NCBI RefSeq assembly: GCF_000517265.1
Contig: NZ_AYSJ01000013.1
Coordinates: forward strand, 484,586-548,585
Direction: 5' to 3'
Origin: Photorhabdus khanii NC19
GTDB lineage: Bacteria > Pseudomonadota > Gammaproteobacteria > Enterobacterales > Enterobacteriaceae
DNA: 64,000 nucleotides
A model generated the notes under the pieces. That model was not told the DNA's origin and made no database searches. It was given only the letters and a program-made list of their open reading frames with translations. Within the stretch, counting starts at the first letter, position 1. Each line of letters begins with the position of its first letter. Shown in pieces: positions 18,223 to 28,258 of this stretch. The position numbers were made by a program, and so were the translations under genes.

Positions 18223-19824
18223 TCAATCCTCATCTTCCGTTGGTAAAATAGCGTTGGGCAGAGCACTAAAGGTTCCCCAATAAAAGGCAATCAAAGACAT
18301 CACTGCCACTGCAACGATATCCCAGGGTGCAGGAATAATGCCTTTCCCACCAAATGTGCCTAGATAGGACAAAATGATCATGGCACTGTAGAAACCGATC
18401 AGCCACAAGGCAGAGATTATCTGTTGGCGCAGGCTCACTTTGCCTGTGGGGATTCTGTTTTTGAATAACAAGTAGATGAAGAACAAGATAATTTGTAATC
18501 CGAGCAGCCAGGAAACGGTTTTCCAACCAGACCAGTAAACAATGAAGGCGGAAACAATAAAAGAGAGCGGGCCAATGATGATAAACCCTTTAACATAAAA
18601 AGGGCGTTTCATCCCTTTGGCATTACGGCGTAAAGCAGAGGCCGTGACTGGCGCTAATGCGTAGCTCAGGACTAACGCTGCTGAAACAACACTGATAAGT
18701 TTTTCCCATGAAGGAAAAGGTAATGTCCAAAAAATAGAAAGAATAAACGTCAACCAGAGTGCAGGACGTGGTATTCCCGATTTTTCATCGATATGGGTAA
18801 ACACATTAAATAACGTGCCACTTTTTGCCCAGCCATAGATAACACGCGGAGTCGCATTCATATAAATATTCCCAGTGCCGCTTGGAGAGATCACTGCATC
18901 ACATACCACCAAAAAAGCGAGCCATCCCGCACCGAGTATTAAGGCTATATCACGAAACGGCAGTGAAAAATATTGCCCAATTTGGTTCCAGCCGCCAAAG
19001 AGCAGATCAGAGGGTATTCCGCCAAGAAAAGCTAACTGTAATAAAACATAAATGACCGTAGACAGTAAAATAGACAGAATAAGAGCAATAGGGATGGTTT
19101 TTTGCGGTTTCTCCACTTCACCGGCAACAGAAATAATTGGCGTCAGGCCAAGATAAGCAAAGATAATACCGCCCGCTGAAACCGCGGCTTCAACACCAGA
19201 GATCCCAAACGGGGAGAATCCATGAACTTGCAGATTACTCGGATTAAAATAATTAAAAAGGATAGCAATAACGAGCAGCGGAACGATGAACTTGAAGAGA
19301 CTAATAATATTGTTGAATTTCGCAAAAGTTTTTACGCTGTTGTAGTTAAGGTAAAAGAAAAATGCTAATAAAATAAATTGAACCAACCAGCCTGCCAGAG
19401 TCGGATCACCAGAACCCGGCTGACTGAGAAAAGGGAACCACGCAGCCGCATATTGCCGGGCAGCGACAACTTCAATGGCTATCAGGCTGGAAAACGCAAT
19501 TAAGGTGATAGAACCCATTAAATATCCCATGAGTTCACCATGAGAAAACATCGGATAACGAATAATGCCACCTGATTTCGGCAGAGCTGCACCCAATTCG
19601 CAATACACAATGCCGAGTAAGAGCACAGCGATACCACCAATTACCCAGGAAAAAATCCCTGCTGGCCCGGCAATAACAGACACATGACTGGCAGCAAATA
19701 ACCAGCCAGAACCAAAAATGGCACCTAATCCGATGAAAGTTAAATCCGTAAGTGTTAACTGTTTCTTAAATTTTCCCTGCCCTGAATTGGATTTTGGCAG
19801 TGGAGAGGTTTCATATGGCGCCAT
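18223..19824 (-). CDS. APC-family amino acid permease, probable hydroxyproline importer
   Basis: A 533-residue inner-membrane transporter with about 12-14 helices. The APC signature near the N-terminus is FIGLGAIFGSGWLFAASH, and the family phrase FAYLGLTPIISVAGEVEKP with the motif for helix 6 follows. It is the last gene of the minus-strand arm, after the semialdehyde dehydrogenase, so uptake of hydroxyproline or proline is a reasonable inference. The substrate is not shown by sequence alone. Confidence 0.88.
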   Translation of the reverse strand: MAPYETSPLPKSNSGQGKFKKQLTLTDLTFIGLGAIFGSGWLFAASHVSVIAGPAGIFSWVIGGIAVLLLGIVYCELGAALPKSGGIIRYPMFSHGELMGYLMGSITLIAFSSLIAIEVVAARQYAAAWFPFLSQPGSGDPTLAGWLVQFILLAFFFYLNYNSVKTFAKFNNIISLFKFIVPLLVIAILFNYFNPSNLQVHGFSPFGISGVEAAVSAGGIIFAYLGLTPIISVAGEVEKPQKTIPIALILSILLSTVIYVLLQLAFLGGIPSDLLFGGWNQIGQYFSLPFRDIALILGAGWLAFLVVCDAVISPSGTGNIYMNATPRVIYGWAKSGTLFNVFTHIDEKSGIPRPALWLTFILSIFWTLPFPSWEKLISVVSAALVLSYALAPVTASALRRNAKGMKRPFYVKGFIIIGPLSFIVSAFIVYWSGWKTVSWLLGLQIILFFIYLLFKNRIPTGKVSLRQQIISALWLIGFYSAMIILSYLGTFGGKGIIPAPWDIVAVAVMSLIAFYWGTFSALPNAILPTEDED

Positions 19825-19931
19825 AATTATTCGCTCTTTTCTGTTTCTTATTTGATATACGCCAGTAGGGTAATTTCGCGTGACAGTGGCGCAATGTGCA
19901 TAACTAGCAGCAATGCAAGTATTAAACTGAT

Positions 19932-21515
19932 TTACAATGCATCCCTGCTCATCACCCCATTGATTAATCGGGAAATATTTAACGGATTACGGTCTTGCAG
20001 TGCTGGGGGAAGTAAGGATTCGGGATAGTTTTGGAAACATACCGGACGCAGAAAACGCCAGATAGCTAATGTGCCAACCGAAGTCCCTCTCGCATCTGAA
20101 GTCGCTGGGTAAGGCCCACCATGAACCATGGCATCACAGACTTCAACGCCTGTCGGGTAGCCATTGACAACCACTCTGCCGGCGATGTTCTGTAATCGTC
20201 GGCTGAGTTCATGCGCATTAGCTAATTCATCGTGTTCACCAATCAAGGTCGCGGTAAGCTGCCCCTGCAAACAGTCAATTGCGCGTAAAAGCTGGTGCTG
20301 GCTTTCAGCTTCAATCACAATAACAACAGGACCAAAAACCTCCTCTTGCAGCAGAGCATTTTTATTCAACAACAAAGCAATATCTGCACGATACAGCATC
20401 GTAGTTGCCTGATTTTCATGATATTCACCAGTGGCTAACTGCGTCATTAAGGGTTCATTATCCAGTTGATGAATACCTTCTTGGTAGCTGAGTAATGTGC
20501 CTTGGTTTAGCATTGACTGTGCCGGACGAAGAGTGATGTCCTGCGCTAATTGAGCAATAAATCGATCAAATTCTGGTGAACGAATACCCAAAATCATTCC
20601 CGGTTTAGTACAAAACTGACCGCAACCTAATGTGAATGAATTTGCCAGTTCTTGGGCAATTTGTTTTCCCCGCTGTATTAAAGCATTTGGCAGCACAATG
20701 ACCGGGTTGATACTCGACATTTCAGCAAAAACCGGAATAGGTTGTGGTCGCTGCATAGCCATATTGAATAATGCACGCCCACCCGCGAGTGAACCGGTAA
20801 AACCAACCGCCTGAATCATTGGGTGTTTGACGAGATCCGCCCCCACACTATTGCCATAAATCATATTAAATACACCTGCGGGCATTTGTGTGGCGATGAC
20901 AGCGCGTTCAATGGCTTGCGCGATGATTTCGGCGGTTGCCATATGACCGCTATGTGCTTTGAAAACAACGGAGCAGCCCGCTGCTAATGCTGACGCCGTG
21001 TCACCCCCCGCGGTTGAAAAAGCCAAAGGGAAATTACTGGCGCCGAAAACCGCAATAGGGCCAAGAGGAATATAGCACTGGCGAATATCAACTCTGGGGA
21101 GAGGTTTTCTCTCAGGTTGTGCCGTATCAATGCGGGCAGCATGAATATCACCACGGCGTAACAGCGTGGCAAACAGCCTCATTTGCCCGCTCGTTCTCAA
21201 CCGTTCGCCCTGAAGTCGGACTGGCGGAAGAGCCGTTTCTTCCGATACAAGGGCAATGAAGTCATTGCCAAGAGTATCGATTTCATCCGCAATTTTATCT
21301 AAAAAATCGGCACGTTCTTCTAATGATGTTTGGCTATAACGTGAAAATGCATCAGCGGCAGCTTGAACAGCAAGATCGACCTCATGTACTGTCGCCTGAT
21401 AGAACACATAACCTATTGATGAGTTATCCACTGCCCGCCGGCTGTGTAAACAACGTTCTCCCTCTGCTTGCCTGTGACCACCAATAAACTGCATACCAGA
21501 ATGTGTTATTGACAT
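19932..21515 (-). CDS. 2-oxoglutarate semialdehyde (2,5-dioxovalerate) dehydrogenase
   Basis: An aldehyde dehydrogenase of 527 residues that performs the last step of hydroxyproline catabolism, oxidising 2,5-dioxopentanoate to 2-oxoglutarate with NAD(P)+. The nucleophile is Cys302 in LGCGQFCTKPG and the general base Glu265 in FAEMSS. GFTGSLAGGRAL is the glycine motif of the cofactor site. The start follows TTTGGAGGAATCGCT. Cluster context decides the substrate, since related enzymes also serve glucarate and arabinose pathways. Confidence 0.92.
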   Translation of the reverse strand: MSITHSGMQFIGGHRQAEGERCLHSRRAVDNSSIGYVFYQATVHEVDLAVQAAADAFSRYSQTSLEERADFLDKIADEIDTLGNDFIALVSEETALPPVRLQGERLRTSGQMRLFATLLRRGDIHAARIDTAQPERKPLPRVDIRQCYIPLGPIAVFGASNFPLAFSTAGGDTASALAAGCSVVFKAHSGHMATAEIIAQAIERAVIATQMPAGVFNMIYGNSVGADLVKHPMIQAVGFTGSLAGGRALFNMAMQRPQPIPVFAEMSSINPVIVLPNALIQRGKQIAQELANSFTLGCGQFCTKPGMILGIRSPEFDRFIAQLAQDITLRPAQSMLNQGTLLSYQEGIHQLDNEPLMTQLATGEYHENQATTMLYRADIALLLNKNALLQEEVFGPVVIVIEAESQHQLLRAIDCLQGQLTATLIGEHDELANAHELSRRLQNIAGRVVVNGYPTGVEVCDAMVHGGPYPATSDARGTSVGTLAIWRFLRPVCFQNYPESLLPPALQDRNPLNISRLINGVMSRDAL

Positions 21516-21575
21516 AGCGATTCCTCCAAAGGTATCAAAATGGGCGCGATGGGTTATTACAGCCTAAAATGGCAT

Positions 21576-22496
21576 TCAGAGACCGACATCAGGCAATGAA
21601 GGACGATTTGCGAGGGCTTTTTCTACAATGGCGCGTATTTCAGCCAATATTTCCCCCTCAAGTGGTAAACGGGGTGGGCGGGTAATCGCGCTGCCACGGC
21701 CAACCATTTCTTCACACAGTTTGATGCATTGCACCAAATCAGGACGGAAATCCAGATGCAGCAAAGGCATAAACCAGCGATATAACTCCCTGGCTTCTTC
21801 ATAACGTTTCTGTTTAGCCAGACGGAATAAGGTCTCTCCTTCCCGTGGAAAGGCATTCGACATACCTGAAATCCAACCTTCTGCGCCCACGGCGACTGAC
21901 TCTAAAACGACGTCATCCAAACCAGCAAAAAGAATGAAGCGATCACCTGCTTCATTGGGAATATCACTAAAAGGTCGGGTATTGCCTGATGAATCTTTAA
22001 ACGCAACGATATTTTCGCAATCGGCCAGAGATGTCAGAATTTTTGGCGTAATGTCATTTTTATACAGCAGGGGGTTGTTATATAGCATGATGGGCAAATC
22101 AGTAGAGGCGGCAATGGTACGGAAATATGCCCTGCTTTCTTTAAGTGTTGGCGTATAAATCAGTGGTGGCATAACCATCACCCCATTCGCACCTGCCTGG
22201 CGGCATTCAGAGACCATTTTGCACGCATTGTCGGTGGTCAGTTCTGCAATACCCGAAAGAACAGGAACTTTCCCAGCAGTCACATCCACCGCGAGTTCAA
22301 CGATAGCGCGCTTTTCCTCCATGGACAAGGAAGTGTTTTCCCCCACGGAGCCATTGACAACTAAACCGGAAACCCCATCTTTAATCAGGTTTGTCATCAC
22401 TTTATGAGTGTCATCCAAATTAATGGAAAAATCGGGGTTAAATTGGGTTGTTACTGCCGGGAAAACACCATGCCAGTTAACCTTTTTCTTGCTCAT
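21576..22496 (-). CDS. DapA-family lyase, probable pyrroline-4-hydroxy-2-carboxylate deaminase
   Basis: A 306-residue TIM-barrel of the dihydrodipicolinate synthase family. The Schiff-base lysine is Lys167 in NIVAFKDSSGN, the catalytic tyrosine is Tyr139 in IMLYNNP, and NGSVGENTSLS replaces the usual GTTGE loop. In hydroxyproline clusters this enzyme removes ammonia from the cyclic imine to give 2,5-dioxopentanoate. The start MSKKKVNW at 22496 is preceded by AAGGAT; an upstream in-frame start at 22529 lacks this. Confidence 0.92.
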   Translation of the reverse strand: MSKKKVNWHGVFPAVTTQFNPDFSINLDDTHKVMTNLIKDGVSGLVVNGSVGENTSLSMEEKRAIVELAVDVTAGKVPVLSGIAELTTDNACKMVSECRQAGANGVMVMPPLIYTPTLKESRAYFRTIAASTDLPIMLYNNPLLYKNDITPKILTSLADCENIVAFKDSSGNTRPFSDIPNEAGDRFILFAGLDDVVLESVAVGAEGWISGMSNAFPREGETLFRLAKQKRYEEARELYRWFMPLLHLDFRPDLVQCIKLCEEMVGRGSAITRPPRLPLEGEILAEIRAIVEKALANRPSLPDVGL

Positions 22497-23026
22497 AGTC
22501 TTATCCTTTGATTGATATTTGACATGCAAATTGTTTTTATTTTGTTAATAAAATGTGACTCATTGGTTTTGACTGAATGATGGCTATTTCGCCAAAAAGA
22601 AGCTTGTCACTTTTCGCAGTGAACAATGACGAAATCAGCATAATAGGAATAACAAACTTAAAGCTGAGGGATTTTGCGGAAGCGGCGTGTGATTACTGTT
22701 GAGCTTCAGTATAAACCCCAACGGAAATGATTTTTCCTCCTATTTTTCAGCAACCATAAACAAATAAAGCTTTATTTAATATAGTTTATGCACACCGGTA
22801 TATACATATCCGTCATTATACCAAATGAATATTTATAATTATTTACGACTAAGACAAACCAAACAAAAAAATACAATCTATAAATCAATTAATTAAATTT
22901 ATTTTCATGATTAAAAATGACCATTAATATCTAAAGATGATTATAAAAGCACATTTATTTAATAAATGAATTAACCCAATGTCGTGGTAGTAAAACGACA
23001 AATTGGACCACAAAAGGATGGATATA
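22497..23026. promoter_or_regulatory. Intergenic region upstream of the minus-strand hydroxyproline arm
   Basis: About 530 bases between the regulator's stop and the DapA-type start, both on the minus strand. It must carry the promoter of the deaminase-dehydrogenase-permease arm. A short inverted repeat GTCAC/GTGAC lies at 22606-22622 and is a candidate protein-binding site. No gene is visible; the right half is very AT-rich. Confidence 0.4.
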
Positions 23027-23893
23027 TCAGGCAAGTGGCAAATGACTCCTGCCCATTGACTGGCGAAAATTACTGGGCGTGATTCCAGTTAACGCCTTAA
23101 ATTGCCGGGTAAATGCGCTGTGATCAGTATAACCACATTGCAAGGCAACATCTGTAATAGGTAGTTCTGTCGCCAGCAATTCAGACGCTTTTTCAATTCT
23201 GATTTTGTGGATCATCTGCCGGGGCGTCAGGTGAAAAATGCGTTTACAGTAACGTTCCAATTGAGCAACCGAGAGATGTGTTAGATTCGTCAGCTCTTCG
23301 AGACGAATTGTTCGATCAAAATGTTCACGAATATAATCATCAACGATAGCCAGTTTTTGGTACACGGGATGGTTTTCCTTAACTTCCATCAGATCATGAG
23401 AAATTCCCGCCATACCAATAATTTGATTATGTTGATTATACAACGGCAATTTATATGTCATGCACCAACCTGTTTTGCGTCCATGATAAAAATGGAGCTC
23501 CAGTTGGTTTTGGATAATTACCCCTTGGTGTAATACACGTAAATCTTGTTCGGTGTAACAACTACCCATCTGAGCAGGAAAGATCTCGGAGGAAGTTTTA
23601 CCCAGTAGCGAAGAGATCGATTTAAATCCGCAGCGTGTAGCCAGCGTAAGATTCGCAATCAGGTAACGTGCTTTGGTATCTTTGATAAAGAAAACCACAC
23701 TGGGAATCGCATTCAGCAATGGTGTAATTAAAGCAACCGCATTGAGAATATCTTGCAGGTGACTGGGTTTGTGATTAACAAGCCCACTACACAGTGTTGA
23801 TAAAAACTCAATATTACAAACATCATGGTCACTTGTACCAATGCCGTTTTTTTCATTGTGCAGGTATAGGCTGTCATGGGCTATATTCATCAT
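23027..23893 (-). CDS. AraC-type regulator with PAS domain, probable hydroxyproline sensor
   Basis: A regulator of about 288 residues. A PAS fold occupies about residues 50-165 (AIPSVVFFIKDTKARYLIAN ... IIGMAGISHDL). The C-terminal 100 residues form an AraC/XylS double helix-turn-helix: LEELTNLTHLSVAQLERYCK, then PITDVALQCGYTDHSAFTRQ and GITPSNFRQS. It sits between the two divergent arms of the hydroxyproline cluster, so I infer it activates them. Three ATGs lie close together; the one at 23893 has GGAG at the best spacing. Confidence 0.9.
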   Translation of the reverse strand: MMNIAHDSLYLHNEKNGIGTSDHDVCNIEFLSTLCSGLVNHKPSHLQDILNAVALITPLLNAIPSVVFFIKDTKARYLIANLTLATRCGFKSISSLLGKTSSEIFPAQMGSCYTEQDLRVLHQGVIIQNQLELHFYHGRKTGWCMTYKLPLYNQHNQIIGMAGISHDLMEVKENHPVYQKLAIVDDYIREHFDRTIRLEELTNLTHLSVAQLERYCKRIFHLTPRQMIHKIRIEKASELLATELPITDVALQCGYTDHSAFTRQFKALTGITPSNFRQSMGRSHLPLA

Positions 23894-24230
23894 CAACATC
23901 TCCAGTCTATTATCATTAGAATAAGATTTTTAACGCGTGTATTTGGTTATTTATCTTGATTAAAAAGATCAAAATAAATATCAGATTCAACTTATCCGCA
24001 ATGTTTAAAAGAACTATTTTGTGTTCATGTGATAATTATCACAGAAAGTTATTCCGATCGTTCTTATTTATCCATTTAATTTTTAAATCATTATTTTTCA
24101 TGGTGTTTAAATGATAATTCAGTGATTTTTTCATTGTGCTGATTTCGGCATGTTGCGGTATGAAATGCATCAAGCGGCAAGGGAAATAGTACGCCACCAT
24201 TTGTTAAAAATACGTTAATTTGGTGGCCTT
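23894..24230. promoter_or_regulatory. Divergent promoter region, regulator / epimerase operon
   Basis: 337 AT-rich bases between the AraC-type gene and the epimerase gene. It contains the CRP palindrome at 24028-24043. No other clear operator could be seen, and the regulator's own site is not obvious. Confidence 0.55.
24028..24043. promoter_or_regulatory. Perfect palindromic CRP-cAMP site
   Basis: TGTGATAATTATCACA equals its own reverse complement and matches the CRP consensus TGTGA-N6-TCACA at every fixed base. It lies 188 bases before the epimerase start and 135 bases before the regulator start, so carbon catabolite control of one or both is expected. Confidence 0.82.
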
Positions 24231-25181
24231 ATGGCAGAGAAAAATGAGTATCAGATTATTCGCGTCATTGATTCACACACAGGTGGAGAACCCACGCGCA
24301 CCGTAATAGAGGGATTTCCATCTCTTGGCAAAGGAACTGTCGCCAAACAGCAGCAACGCTTTAAAGCCGAATTTGATCACTGGCGCAAGGCTCTCATTCT
24401 TGAACCCAAAGGGAATGAAGTGTTAGTAGGCGCACTCTTGTGTCCGCCCGCTGCACCTGAAGCAGATATAGGTGTTATCTTCTTTAATAACGCAGGGTAT
24501 TTGGGCATGTGTGGTCATGGCACCATGGGCCTTATTGCCTCTCTCCATCATCTGGGCTGGTTGAGACCTGGCAAGTATAAAATTGAGACGCCTGTGGGCC
24601 TTGTGGAGGCCATGCTCCACGAGGATGGAGCAGTGTCTGTTCATAATGTCCTCTCTTACCGTTATCAGAAAAATGTCACCGTGCATGTGCCTGGTGTGGG
24701 TGATGTTAACGGGGATATTGCCTGGGGAGGAAACTGGTTTTTTCTGATCAGTCAGCATGGTTATTCGTTAACCACCCGCCATATCGATAAACTCACGCAA
24801 TACAGTTGGGCCGTTAGGCAGGCACTGGAACAAGCAGGGATCACGGGGGAAAATGGCGAGTGTATCGACCATATTGAATTGTTTGCTCCTGATAACGATG
24901 CTGACAACCGCAATTTTGTGCTATGTCCGGGGAAAGCCTATGACCGTTCACCGTGTGGCACAGGAACGAGTGCTAAATTAGCCTGCCTGGCGGCGGATGG
25001 AAAATTGCAGCCTGGTGAGATTTGGCGACAGTCCAGCATTATTGGGAGTGTTTTTGAAGCCCAATATCAATGGGTTGGTCAGAAAATTGCCCCGGTGATC
25101 CGAGGAACAGCACATGTTTACGGCGATAACCAATTAATCATTGCGAAGGACGATCCTTTCGTCTGGGGGATCCGCGTATGA
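24231..25181 (+). CDS. 4-hydroxyproline 2-epimerase (proline racemase family)
   Basis: A cofactor-free epimerase that turns trans-4-hydroxy-L-proline into cis-4-hydroxy-D-proline, the entry step of the pathway. It has 316 residues. Both active-site cysteines are present: Cys94 in MCGHGTMG and Cys242 in [11 protein letters not shown] Thr at the second site would mark the trans-3-hydroxyproline dehydratases instead. The N-terminal [10 protein letters not shown] is the family signature. It overlaps the oxidase gene by 4 bases (ATGA). Confidence 0.93.
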   Translation: MAEKNEYQIIRVIDSHTGGEPTRTVIEGFPSLGKGTVAKQQQRFKAEFDHWRKALILEPKGNEVLVGALLCPPAAPEADIGVIFFNNAGYLGMCGHGTMGLIASLHHLGWLRPGKYKIETPVGLVEAMLHEDGAVSVHNVLSYRYQKNVTVHVPGVGDVNGDIAWGGNWFFLISQHGYSLTTRHIDKLTQYSWAVRQALEQAGITGENGECIDHIELFAPDNDADNRNFVLCPGKAYDRSPCGTGTSAKLACLAADGKLQPGEIWRQSSIIGSVFEAQYQWVGQKIAPVIRGTAHVYGDNQLIIAKDDPFVWGIRV

Positions 25182-26308
25182 CCCCACCTCAAATATCGGA
25201 CATCATCATCGTTGGCGCGGGTATCGTTGGAGCCGCGTGTGCTTATCAACTGGTACAGGATGGTTTAAGCGTTGCTGTGATTGATGATGGCGGTAAAGGA
25301 GCGACACAGGCAGGAATGGGCCATCTGGTGTGTATGGACGATAATCCTGCTGAATTGGCATTGAGTAGTTATTCATTAGATATATGGCGAACATTAACCC
25401 CGTATATGCCAGAAAACTGTGCATGGCGTGGATGCGGTACGCTTTGGCTGGCGGATGCAGAAGATGAAATGAAACTTGCTGAGGAAAAAAGCGCACGTCT
25501 TGCCACCTATGGCATTGAGAATATTCCGATGACAGCGACACAGATTCACCAAATGGAACCTATGGTGAGGGCTGGAATCGCGGGTGGTTTGTGTGTTCCA
25601 GGGGATGGGATTATCTATGCACCGAATGTCGTACACTGGTTTCTTGCTGCCGGTAATGAAAAGATTCAGTTCATTAAAGGGCAAGTACACGCCTTAGAAC
25701 CTCAAACCGTTGTGTTGCGTGATGGAACAAAATATTGCGCACCGAGAATATTGTTGGCAAATGGGCTGTGGAGCACACATCTGTTACCTGAATTACCTAT
25801 TGTCCCTAAAAAAGGGCAATTGGCGATTACAGATCGTTACCCTACCTGCATCACACATCAATTGGTGGAATTAGGGTATAGCGCCAGTGCGCATGCCCCG
25901 GATGGTACGTCAACCGCTTTTAACGTCCAGGCCCGCCCTACGGGTCAGCTCTTAATTGGATCTTCACGCCAGTTTCATAACGAAAAACCCACGATTGATC
26001 TTGCCCTACTCCGTTCTATGCTCCAACGCGCACTCCATTTTTTACCTCAACTTGGTCAGATGAACATCTTACGTTGCTGGTCCGGCTTTCGTGCTGCGAC
26101 TCCGGATGGCTTACCGTTATTGGGACAACATCCCGATTATGACTGGCTATGGCTGGCTGTAGGCCATGAAGGATTAGGGGTGACGACAGCACCGGGCAGC
26201 GCCAGAATCATCTCTGCATTGATGCTGAATAGAAAAACAGAGATTGATCCATCACCTTACCAACCTGCTCGTTTTACCCCTATGGCCCGTCAAAAGAGGT
26301 TGCCATGA
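25178..26308 (+). CDS. FAD-dependent D-amino-acid oxidase-type subunit of D-hydroxyproline dehydrogenase
   Basis: A 376-residue flavoprotein of the DAO/GlyOx family that should oxidise cis-4-hydroxy-D-proline to the cyclic imine. The FAD-binding motif [17 protein letters not shown] is at residues 9-25, and the C-terminal [15 protein letters not shown] binds FAD too. The two following genes encode an iron-sulfur and an FAD/NAD-type subunit, so it probably acts as part of a membrane-linked dehydrogenase rather than a free oxidase. It is coupled to both neighbours by 4-base overlaps. Confidence 0.9.
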   Translation: MTPPQISDIIIVGAGIVGAACAYQLVQDGLSVAVIDDGGKGATQAGMGHLVCMDDNPAELALSSYSLDIWRTLTPYMPENCAWRGCGTLWLADAEDEMKLAEEKSARLATYGIENIPMTATQIHQMEPMVRAGIAGGLCVPGDGIIYAPNVVHWFLAAGNEKIQFIKGQVHALEPQTVVLRDGTKYCAPRILLANGLWSTHLLPELPIVPKKGQLAITDRYPTCITHQLVELGYSASAHAPDGTSTAFNVQARPTGQLLIGSSRQFHNEKPTIDLALLRSMLQRALHFLPQLGQMNILRCWSGFRAATPDGLPLLGQHPDYDWLWLAVGHEGLGVTTAPGSARIISALMLNRKTEIDPSPYQPARFTPMARQKRLP

Positions 26309-26559
26309 CACTCAAAAAACCACCATTTATTGCATTGTTTATTGATGGCGAAATGATCACAGTTCCTGCGGGGATCACGGTTGCAGCGGCACTGGCTTAT
26401 ACCGGTGATGAGCATTGCCGTATGTCTGTATCACATCAATTGAGAGTGCCTTTCTGTGGTATGGGGATCTGCCAGGAATGCCGTTTGATGATTAATGGTC
26501 GCCGTCGTGTAGCGTGCCAGACAGTTTGTGAAACTGATATGAAAGTTGAGAGGATCTGA
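26305..26559 (+). CDS. (2Fe-2S)-binding subunit of D-hydroxyproline dehydrogenase
   Basis: An 84-residue ferredoxin-like protein. The cluster cysteines lie in PFCGMGICQECRLMING and again in RVACQT, the plant-type 2Fe-2S pattern. It corresponds to the small subunit of HcnABC/opine-oxidase-type heteromers, and its genes on both sides supply the two flavin subunits. It would pass electrons between them. Confidence 0.9.
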   Translation: MTLKKPPFIALFIDGEMITVPAGITVAAALAYTGDEHCRMSVSHQLRVPFCGMGICQECRLMINGRRRVACQTVCETDMKVERI

Positions 26560-26561
26560 AT

Positions 26562-27845
26562 ATGGCAACATCATCATCTTCTATGGTACTGCACTGTGAT
26601 GTACTGATTGTTGGCGCAGGGCCTGCGGGATTGGCTACCGCACAGGCCGCCGTACAGGGACAGCAATCCGTGATCCTGATTGATGACAATCCCAGTGCAG
26701 GCGGACAAATTTGGCGTAAAGGGCCATCTCATGCATTACCACCGATGGCAAAACGTTATTTATCGGTGCTATCAGCAGATGCATTAATCTATTTACCAGG
26801 TTGTAAAGTGGTTGCAGTAGACAACCAATGCGTGATTGCTGAAGCGGCCGGTAAGCACCAAATTATTCACTACCAACGCATCATTCTTTGTACCGGAGCC
26901 AAAGAAAAATTACTTCCTTTTCCTGGATGGACATTACCGGGTGTCACGGGAGCTGGGGGATTACAGGCGTTGATAAAAAATGGCCTGCCCATGACCGATG
27001 AGCGTGTTGTGATTGCGGGTAGCGGTCCGCTTTTGCTTGCAGTTGCAGAAACGGTGAAAAAAGCGGGCGGGAACGTGGTTGGCATCATTGAACAGGCACC
27101 TTTGCACCGCTTATTTTGGTTTGGCTTACAACTGATCCGTTGGTCAGAAAAATTGCATCAAGCCACCACTCTCATGCCACTTAAAAATTATTACAAAAAC
27201 AGTATGGTGTTGGGAGTGGAAACCTCAGCAGAAGGAAGGTTAACTGGCGTGTATATCAGCGATAAAGGGCAGCAGCAGAAATTATCCTGTACGCGTTTGG
27301 CTTGCGGTTTTGGTTTAAGGCCCAATACGGAATTGGCGCAATTGCTTGGTTGCTTGCTGGATGAACAAGGAAATATTCAGGCAGATGCATGGCAACAAAC
27401 GACGATACCTGATGTCTATGCCGCAGGAGAATGCACCGGTATTGGCGGCAGTGAGCTTGCACTTTGTGAAGGATTTATTGCCGGGTTTGCCGCAAGTGGT
27501 GAATACGCATTAGCTGAAAAATGGCGGCAGAAACGGATAACATGGCGGCGTTTTGCAACAGCGGCGGCACAGGCGTTTAAATTGAATGAAGAGATCACAC
27601 AGGTACTTCCACCCGATACCTTGATCTGCCGTTGTGAAGACGTGCGTTTAAAAGAACTTGAACCATTTCAGGATTGGCATAGTGCAAAAATGGCAACACG
27701 GTGCGGCATGGGGGCTTGTCAGGGAAAAATCTGTTCCGCCATTCTCCACGATATCAAGCATTGGGCAATACCATCCCCTCGCATCCCACTATCGCCTGTT
27801 AGTCTTGAAACGCTGACGACAGACGTTGATAAGACCATTGATTAA
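26562..27845 (+). CDS. FAD/NAD(P)-type oxidoreductase subunit of D-hydroxyproline dehydrogenase
   Basis: A 427-residue protein of the pyridine nucleotide-disulfide oxidoreductase fold. The FAD motif is VLIVGAGPAGLATAQAA, GGQIWR follows, and a second dinucleotide motif is RVVIAGSGPLLLAVAETV. The C-terminus has a BFD-like 2Fe-2S region with cysteines in LICRCEDV and RCGMGACQGKIC. Such alpha subunits pair with the oxidase and ferredoxin subunits in D-hydroxyproline dehydrogenase, opine oxidase and cyanide synthase. Two bases separate it from the ferredoxin gene. Confidence 0.9.
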   Translation: MATSSSSMVLHCDVLIVGAGPAGLATAQAAVQGQQSVILIDDNPSAGGQIWRKGPSHALPPMAKRYLSVLSADALIYLPGCKVVAVDNQCVIAEAAGKHQIIHYQRIILCTGAKEKLLPFPGWTLPGVTGAGGLQALIKNGLPMTDERVVIAGSGPLLLAVAETVKKAGGNVVGIIEQAPLHRLFWFGLQLIRWSEKLHQATTLMPLKNYYKNSMVLGVETSAEGRLTGVYISDKGQQQKLSCTRLACGFGLRPNTELAQLLGCLLDEQGNIQADAWQQTTIPDVYAAGECTGIGGSELALCEGFIAGFAASGEYALAEKWRQKRITWRRFATAAAQAFKLNEEITQVLPPDTLICRCEDVRLKELEPFQDWHSAKMATRCGMGACQGKICSAILHDIKHWAIPSPRIPLSPVSLETLTTDVDKTID

Positions 27846-28258
27846 TCATGAAGGGGCTTGATATTTTTAACAAAACAGCGCTGATTCCGTTACAGCCGCA
27901 CTGCACAAAAAATTTCGTGACATGCATCACATTTTTGAAATTGATCGGACATTAGCCAACCAAACAAACAAGACGCAGTCAATTTTTTGTTATATTTTAC
28001 CGATGAGATATTAAACAGATAAAACTACGCATTATTTGTCGTGACTCTCTCTTTGGTAACCGATGGTATAGCAGCCCAGGTTACCTGTTCAATGCAGGTT
28101 ATCAACAAGACTATCAGCAACAGACTGCTAGCAACTTCATTGGCTTAATGTTTTTCCCCAAAGGGGTCTCTTTAACCCCTTGATGATTTTGACTACACGC
28201 AAAAAACCGCCGGACCGAGGGTCTGTGCGTTGAATATCCTCATGAAAAATAAGGGGGC
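27846..28258. other. Intergenic region with a coding-like remnant and a hairpin
   Basis: About 410 bases. From about 28036 to the stop at 28181-28183 the plus strand reads as plausible protein (RDSLFGNRWYSSPGYLFNAG and on to FFPKGVSLTP) but has no start codon with a ribosome site. It is probably the end of a lost gene. A hairpin AAGGGGT / ACCCCTT lies at 28161-28181. A degenerate CRP-like sequence (CGTGACATGCATCACA) is at about 27918-27933. Confidence 0.35.

Noticed and set aside
28161-28181. Hairpin AAGGGGT / ACCCCTT as terminator of the hydroxyproline operon
   Set aside because: It is more than 300 bases from the last gene and overlaps a coding-like remnant; no clear T-run follows.
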